From Ilex aquifolium (taxonomy: Eukaryota > Streptophyta > Magnoliopsida > Aquifoliales > Aquifoliaceae), in contig OX637393.1 in assembly GCA_951799425.1 (NCBI GenBank), forward strand, positions 13,684,744 through 13,748,743: a stretch of DNA of 64,000 nucleotides, in the 5' to 3' direction. The position numbers and the translations under genes were made by a program. Each line of letters starts with the position of its first letter. The stretch's first letter is position 1. Positions 57,874 to 64,000 of this stretch are shown piece by piece. The notes below the pieces were generated by a model. It was not told the DNA's origin, searched no databases, and saw only the letters and a list, made by a program, of their open reading frames with translations.

Positions 57874-60800
57874 AATCCAGCCCGGTTCAGCCCGCCAGCA
57901 GCCTCTCCTTCTCCGGTTCAGTGGTCCAGTAGCTGATCTGGGTCCTGTTCGGCAATCTACCCATAGTAAGACTCTCTTGTTTGCTATTTGCTACACCATT
58001 ATGGAACCCAAGCAAGATGCCAATTCCCTTACTCCATCTTTGTCACTTGCCTTTACTGCTCCAACTCTTCTCAATGGTCCTATGACTTCTGTTAAACTTA
58101 ATGGGACCAATTATACTTTATGGTCTCGCTCTGTTCAAGTCTACCTTCGAGGCAAAGGTTTTAAGAAATATTTGGTTAATCCTAAACCAAAGGAAGACAC
58201 TCCTGGATATGATCAGTGGGAACAAGAGGACTCTCAAATTATTTCTCTATTGTTCAATAGCATTGAGCCTAGTATTAGCTCTACTCTGCTCTATCTTGAC
58301 ACTGCCAAGATATGGGATCACTTGGCCACTATGTATTCTGATACAGGTAATTTTACCCGTGCTTATGAGGTGTGTAAGGAGTACTTCCAGTTGGAGCAGG
58401 TTACTATGAGACTTGAGGATTATTACTCTCACGTTCGGGGAGTCTGTGAGGAGATGAAGACCTACCATCCATTCACTACTGACGCAGCAGTTTGGCAGAA
58501 GCAACATGAGGATATGAATGTTGTTAGGTTTTTGGTAGGGTTGAAACCTGAATATGAGGCTATTCGTTCTCAGATTTTGGGTGGTTCTAGTCTTCCCTCA
58601 CTACTTGAGATTTTCTCTCGCTTACAGCGCGCTACTTTGTCTACTCCTTCAGGCATTGATCATTGTGTCTCCACTGATCACACAGCTCTTGTGGTTCCTA
58701 GCAGCCACAGTGATGGTCATCGAGGTGAACGTGGTGGTCGTGGTGGTCGAGGATGTCGTACGGGTGGTGAGGGCCGTGGTGGACCCTGTTCCTGTACTCA
58801 CTGTGGTCGTGGAGGGCACACTGTTGATTTCTGTTGAGATTTACATGGAAAACCTTCTACTGCTGCTAATCAGGCTTCCTATCAGGATGATACCTCAGGT
58901 GTTGCTTCCATACCTCAGTCAGCTCCACCATACACTGGGTTGGTTACTATTACACGAGAGGAGTATGCCCAGTTCCAGTCCCACCAACAGGCTATTCCAT
59001 CTCCCTCCACTGCTACTTTTGCCCAGTCAGGTACTGCTTTCACTTGTTTATTGTCCTTCACTCGCAATCCCTGGATCATAGACTCTGGCGCTTTTGACCA
59101 CATGACTAGTGCGTCTAGTGTTTTTTCTATTTATCAGCCTACTACTTCCACACGTATTGTTATTTTTGCTAATAGTACTTGTTCTAAAGTTTCAGGTTTG
59201 GAGACTACTCACTTGAGTCCTGATATGTCCCTATCCTCCGTGTTATTTGTTCCTCAGTTTTCTTTTAGTTTACTTTCCATTAACAAGAGTACCCGTTCTC
59301 TCAATTGTTCTGTAACTTTTTATCCCTCTTATTGTGTCTTTCAGGATCTCAAGACGAAAAGGAAGATTGGTACGGGACATGAAGTTGGTGGCCTATATTA
59401 CTTTGATTTTGATTCACCCACTCGAGCTCTACAGACCTCATTGTCTCCTTTTCAATGGCATTGTCGTCTTGGACATCCCTCTCTCCAGAATCTGAAGCGC
59501 CAAGTTCCCAGTCTTAGTTGTGTATCGTTTTTGTCTTGTGAAGCTTGTCAACTTAGTAAGCATCATCGTGTGTCCTTTCAGTCTAGAGTCAATAATCGTA
59601 TGTCTAATCCATTTGAGTTGATACATTCTGATGTATAGGGTCCAATAAAGAATATTTCATCTAATAAATATCTTTATTTTGTGTCATTTGTAGATGACTA
59701 TTCTCGTGTGACTTGGTTATTTTTTATGAAAGCTCGGTCTGAATTATTCTCTATATTTGAGACCTTTCATAAGGAAATAAAAACTCAGTATGGTTGTCGT
59801 ATACGTATTTTACGTTCTAATAATGCTCAAAAATATGAATCTGGTCCTTTTTCAGCTTATCTTAGTAAAACTGGCATTATTCATCAGACTTCATGTGCTT
59901 ACACATCTCCACAGAACGGTGTTGCTGAACGCAAGAACCGTCATTTGTTGGAAGTCACCCGTGCCCTGTTATTCCAGATGAATATTCCCCGATATTTTTG
60001 GAGTGATGTTGTTCTTACTGCTTGTCACCTTATTAATCGTATGTCATCCTTTGTGTTAGATGAACAAAGTCCCTATTCTGTCTTTTTTCCTGGTAAACCC
60101 TTATTTTTCCTAACACCTAAAGTTTTTGGATGTGTCTGTTATGTTCACAATTTGGGTCCTGGGTTTGATAAACTTGACCCTCGAGCTATCAAATGTGTAT
60201 TTATTGGTTATTCCCGTACACAGAAGGAGTATCGTTGCTACAGTCCTTCTCTGCGACGCTACTTTACTAGTGCCGATGTCACATTTGAGGAAGTTGTTCC
60301 ATATTTTTCAGCACCTTCTCAGCCTTTGGATCTGGACTTTGGGTCATCTCTTGTACCACCATCTCTTCCCTCATCTTCAGATATTCCGCTGCCCACTATG
60401 TTACCATCTACTTTACCTCTTCGTGTATACTCTCGTCGTCCTCGTCCATCGACTGAGGTGTCCGTATCGTCTTCCTTGCCGCCTTCTGATCCTGGTCCAT
60501 CAGGTAATATAGACTCTTTACCTATTGCTCTTCGAAAAGATACTCGTTCATGTGTTACTAATCATCTCATTGCTCATTTTGTTCATATGATGCCTTGTCT
60601 CCTGTCTTCTCTTATTTTACCTCTCAATTATCTACTATATCTATTCTTACGCGTTTACAGGATGCATTATCTGATCCGGGTTGGAGGAAAGCTATGGAGG
60701 ATGAGATGGATGCCTTGCATCATAATGGTACTTGGGATCTCGTTCCTTTACCTCCTGGTAAACGAACTGTTGGTTGTCGTTGGGTGTATAATGTTAAATT

Positions 60801-62191
60801 TCATCCTGATGGTTTTGTGGAGCATTTCAAAGCTCGACTTGTTGCCAAGGGCTTTACTCAGACCTATGGTGTTGACTATGAGGAGACCTTCTCTCCTGTT
60901 GCCAAAATTTCTTCTGTTCGTATCTTGATTTCTTTGACTGCTAACCTTGATAGGCCCTTGTTTCAGTTAGACGTCAAGAATGTCTTCCTACATAGTGACT
61001 TGGTTGAAGAGGTATACATGGCACAGCCACCTGGGTTTACTACTCAGGGGGAGTATGGTAAGAGTGTATGTCGGTTAAAGAAATCTTTGTATGGTTTGAA
61101 ACAGTCGCCGAGGGCATGGTTTAGTAAGTTTTCAGATGCAGTTTTAGAGTTTGATCTTTTTCGATGTCAGACAGACCATTCTGTGTTTCATAGACAAACG
61201 GATGCTGGCTACGTTCTATTGGTGGTCTATGTAGATGATATTGTGATCACTGAAAATAATTCTGAGGGAATTGTCAAGTTAAAAATCTTCTTGCAAGATC
61301 GATTTCATACTAAGGATTTGGGAAAACTCAGGTATTTCTTGAGAATTGAAGTGGCTCAATCTAAACAGGATATTTGTTTATCACAGAGGAAATATGTACT
61401 TGACATGCTAGAGGAAGCAGGTTTACTGGGTGGCGGACCGATTGATGTTCCTCTGGATCCGAATCAGAAACTATTGATGGATGATGGTGTACTGTTTGAG
61501 AATTCGGGTCGGTATCGTAGATTGGTTGGGAAGCTCAATTATCTCACTATTACTCGACTGAATATTTCCTATGCAGTCAGTATAGTAAGTCAATTCATGA
61601 GGTGTACTAGAGTACCACATTGGGAGGCAGTTACTCGTATTCTGCGATATCTCAAACGAGCTCCTGGACTTTGACTGTTATATCGAGCTAATGGACATCT
61701 TAGAGTGGAAGGTTTCTTAGATGCTGATTGGGCTGACTCTCCTTCTGATCGGAGATCAACCACTGGTTATTGTACTCTCTTAGGAGGTAACGTTGTCTCA
61801 TGAAAAAGTAAGAAACAATCCGTGGTAGCAAGATCCAGTGCTGAGGCCGAGTATAGGACAATGGCGCATACAACGAGTGAGTTGACTTGGCTACTACACT
61901 TCCTCCAGGAAATTGGGTTTCCAGTTCAACCTCATTTACAGTTATTCTGTGACAACCAGGCAGTTATTCATATCGCTGCCAATCCGGTGTTTCACAAGAG
62001 AACCAAACATATTAAGGTTGATTGTCACTTTATTCGGGACAAGATAGTAGCTGGGGAGATTACAACTCCATTTGTGAAATCTGAAGATCAGCTTGCAGAT
62101 ATGTTTATCAAAGCATTGAGTCGTACACGTCTTACAACGATTTGCTCCAAGCTTGGATTATATGATATATATAGTCCAGCTTGAGAGGGAG

Positions 62192-62361
62192 TGTTAAGAG
62201 TATTAGGGTAGTATGTGTAAATTGTTAATAGTAAGAGAGTATATATGTAATTCTTATTATTGTGAGTTAACTATAAATACAAGTTTGTATGAGAGCTAGG
62301 TTAAGTTTTTTGACCTCTCTCTGTTTCTCTCTAATATTGTGTTAATTCTCTCAACTTAACA
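62192..62361 (+). repeat. 3' LTR of Copia-D
   Basis: 170 bases, the partner of 56487-56656, after the polypurine tract and before the second TSD copy ATGGT. Confidence 0.94.
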
Positions 62362-62366
62362 ATGGT

Positions 62367-64000
62367 AAACCAGTGTTTAATTTTAATATATGGCATGCTT
62401 AGTAGTTTACCCTTTACACGGCGGGTCCCATGCCTAATACACAAGAACTAAACACAATCGAGAATGAGTGTTGCTTTAATTCTGCAGTTGCCTTCTATGT
62501 ACTATCACTCGTCCCCAAATCTATCCATGCTCAAAGCTTTAGGGACTTGAACTCTTATGATCATAATTCAAAATATCGGCCAATACTGATATAATTCGGT
62601 CAAGTAGTATCCCATTGAGCACTTTCCGATTCTATATCGTTTCACATTACTTATAAACCACGAGTACACATGGCTAAATCATCCGAAACATCTCTAAATC
62701 AACCTCAAGTCGTCAAATTATCGTCACCAACTCAGCCAATACCGTTTTGCGACGCTTCAATATAACCTAAATATTTCATCATACTCAACTTCTTCTTTTA
62801 GATCATATTGGTCAATACCACTCTGCAATACTGTGACATATTCATCTTAGAGTCCTCCAAGTTAGTGGTCAATATTGCAACCTTGAACCATGCTTATAGT
62901 CGTCCGCTAGGATGTCATATTGACCACATGCAGTTGGTCTTCTTTCTATCATTTCAACTTGTGGACTACAAATGTGTACCTCCACTACTTGAAAGAATGT
63001 TTTCTTAAAATTTTACAAGTTTTTGCAACATACTTGGGGATGACATCTTAGAGATAGTGAGCGTTCATATCAAATCCAAATAATTTACTCATATTTCTTA
63101 TTCCTAGTCTTGCTATCACCGTGGCCTTTGCTTATTGCTAGTGCTTTATGTAGCACTTCTCTGACTTCAAGGGACAGCAAAAGGCATTAAAGCTACATGC
63201 ACATTTCATCTAGCATTCATATGAAAGGGAGAAATGCCAAAACATGAAGTTGCAGAGTCCAGCAGTAAGTGAGAAAAGCAACCCTCTTTTTCTGGCATCC
63301 ATGTTATTCATTTTTGGGGATGACTCAGTTTGCAATGGCCATGTAAGGGAGCAGCCTTTTGGTGCAAGCAAACAAATTTTCTGAATGGTCAAACTTGAAA
63401 CATGACAGAATTTCAGAATTTTTTTTTTATTTTTTTTGGGAGAATTGCATAACTTTACATGGACCCAGCTTAATATTTTCTTACTTCAAGGGGAGAAAGG
63501 AAACGCTGAAGCGCCAGAAAGGCCAAGTCCCCTCCTAGGCCTCAACATGTCAGGGTTGCACTAGATAGCTGATAACCCGCTTAAATCCTTTGTCACATCT
63601 CTTATCAACATTTGCATTAGATAGCTGATAACCAGCTTAAAGCCTCTGTCACATCTCTTGTCAACATGAATCTTATGAAGTAAATCTAAAAAGTAATAAC
63701 CAAAAACATTTCAGCTCAAAAGTTTAAACAATTTTTTTCCCAATAAGAAACAGTGATTTTATTAATAAAGAGAAGAAAACATTACAAAAGGAAATACGAA
63801 ATCAAAGGCGGACAAGACGTCCAACACAATGACAGGTAAAACAAACAGAATAAAACCCAAATCACAAGCGACACATTGCTTTCACAGAAAGTTTGGCCCA
63901 TACCGGTAGGCTATAGTCACCGTGTTCCTTTCCGTTTACCATCATAATAATAAAATCACAATTACAGCATCGCGAACCAGCCAACATTTAACTCAATTTA
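62367..64000. other. Presumed VAMP72 intron 1 continuing to the window edge
   Basis: No exon resembling the VAMP72 N-terminus (longin start) was found on the minus strand. A 56-bp unit starting TTGCA(C/T)TAGATAGC is tandemly duplicated at 63556-63667. T-rich tracts lie near 63420 and 63730. The small open frames at 62808-63008 and 63210-63392 have no recognisable relatives. Confidence 0.4.
63556..63667. repeat. 56-bp tandem duplication
   Basis: GATAGCTGATAACC(C/A)GCTTAA and TGTCACATCTCTT(A/G)TCAACAT recur in the same order after 56 bases, with about six differences. Confidence 0.8.

Larger units (their letters stand above)
56487..62361 (+). mobile_element. Copia-D: Ty1/Copia LTR retrotransposon with both LTRs and a nested TRIM
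   Basis: This 5.9 kb plus-strand element has LTRs at 56487-56656 and 62192-62361 and the TSD ATGGT (56482-56486 and 62362-62366). A primer binding site TGGTATCAAAGCG follows the 5' LTR and a polypurine tract (TTGAGAGGGAG) precedes the 3' LTR. The leader (56670-58000) is GT-rich, then rich in CCGGTTCA words, and contains a TRIM. Gag starts near 58001 and ends with a CCHC knuckle (CTHCGRGGHTVDFC). Protease and pre-integrase follow at about 58940-59640, integrase 59680-60300, reverse transcriptase 60690-61400 and RNase H 61690-62180. It is the best preserved Copia here but broken, with about four or five breaks. The LTRs differ at about 8 of 170 sites, suggesting 1.5-2 million years. It lies antisense in the first VAMP72 intron. 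Confidence 0.94.

Noticed and set aside
62367-64000. Possible VAMP72 exon 1.
   Set aside because: No minus-strand stretch resembles the conserved start of the longin domain.
1-64000. tRNA, rRNA and small nuclear RNA genes.
   Set aside because: Apart from the tRNA-derived SINE at 38853-38960 and Pol III box-like words at 21713 and 21839, no full RNA gene could be supported.

Overview
The window is plant nuclear DNA, most likely from a eudicot. Three things support this: a split gene with GT-AG introns encoding a VAMP72-type R-SNARE, LTR retrotransposons of the plant Copia, Tat and chromovirus types primed by plant tRNA-like binding sites, and PIF/Harbinger, Helitron, SINE and fold-back elements typical of angiosperms. 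The sequence is AT-rich, and nearly all long open frames belong to mobile elements.

Layout. 1-2491: the 5' part of a minus-strand Copia element (Copia-A), which runs off the left edge and sits in an intron of an unidentified minus-strand host gene whose probable exons lie at 2574-2660 and 3814-3847. 4631-4942: a fold-back MITE. 6295-6480: a LINE scrap. 6619-11792: Copia-B (minus), same family as Copia-A, with both LTRs and a target-site duplication (TSD). 11842-21400: Copia-C (plus), 44 bases further on, split in its gag region by a 4.6 kb PIF/Harbinger transposon (12676-17312). That transposon carries degraded transposase and Myb-like genes and a Copia scrap of its own. 21440-23480: LINE remnants. 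25453-25501: three hairpins in a row.

26760-28814: a chromovirus-type LTR. 28815-34610: a Ty3/Gypsy Tat element (minus) with an opposing-strand plant mobile domain gene. It lies in the gag of another minus-strand Copia (34611-37781), which also holds a solo LTR. 37806-38597: a Helitron-like element. 38853-38960: a tRNA-derived SINE with a perfect 14-bp TSD. 40124-49023: a young, non-coding Tat-like large retrotransposon derivative (LARD) with a 2.65 kb solo LTR nested in it. 50117-50764: a fold-back MITE.

51711-55405: four 3' coding exons of a VAMP72 gene (minus). Its first exon is not in the window, so the first intron probably runs past 64000 and contains Copia-D (56487-62361), which itself contains a miniature LTR element (TRIM, 57394-57873). 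62367-64000 shows no recognisable gene.

The host genes are therefore two fragments, one recognised (VAMP72) and one not. The rest is a nested archive of mobile elements. The most interesting points are the antisense plant mobile domain gene in the Tat element, a TRIM that looks older than the Copia copy carrying it, and the palindrome-rich 42-bp repeat in the large solo LTR. All counts and alignments were made by eye.
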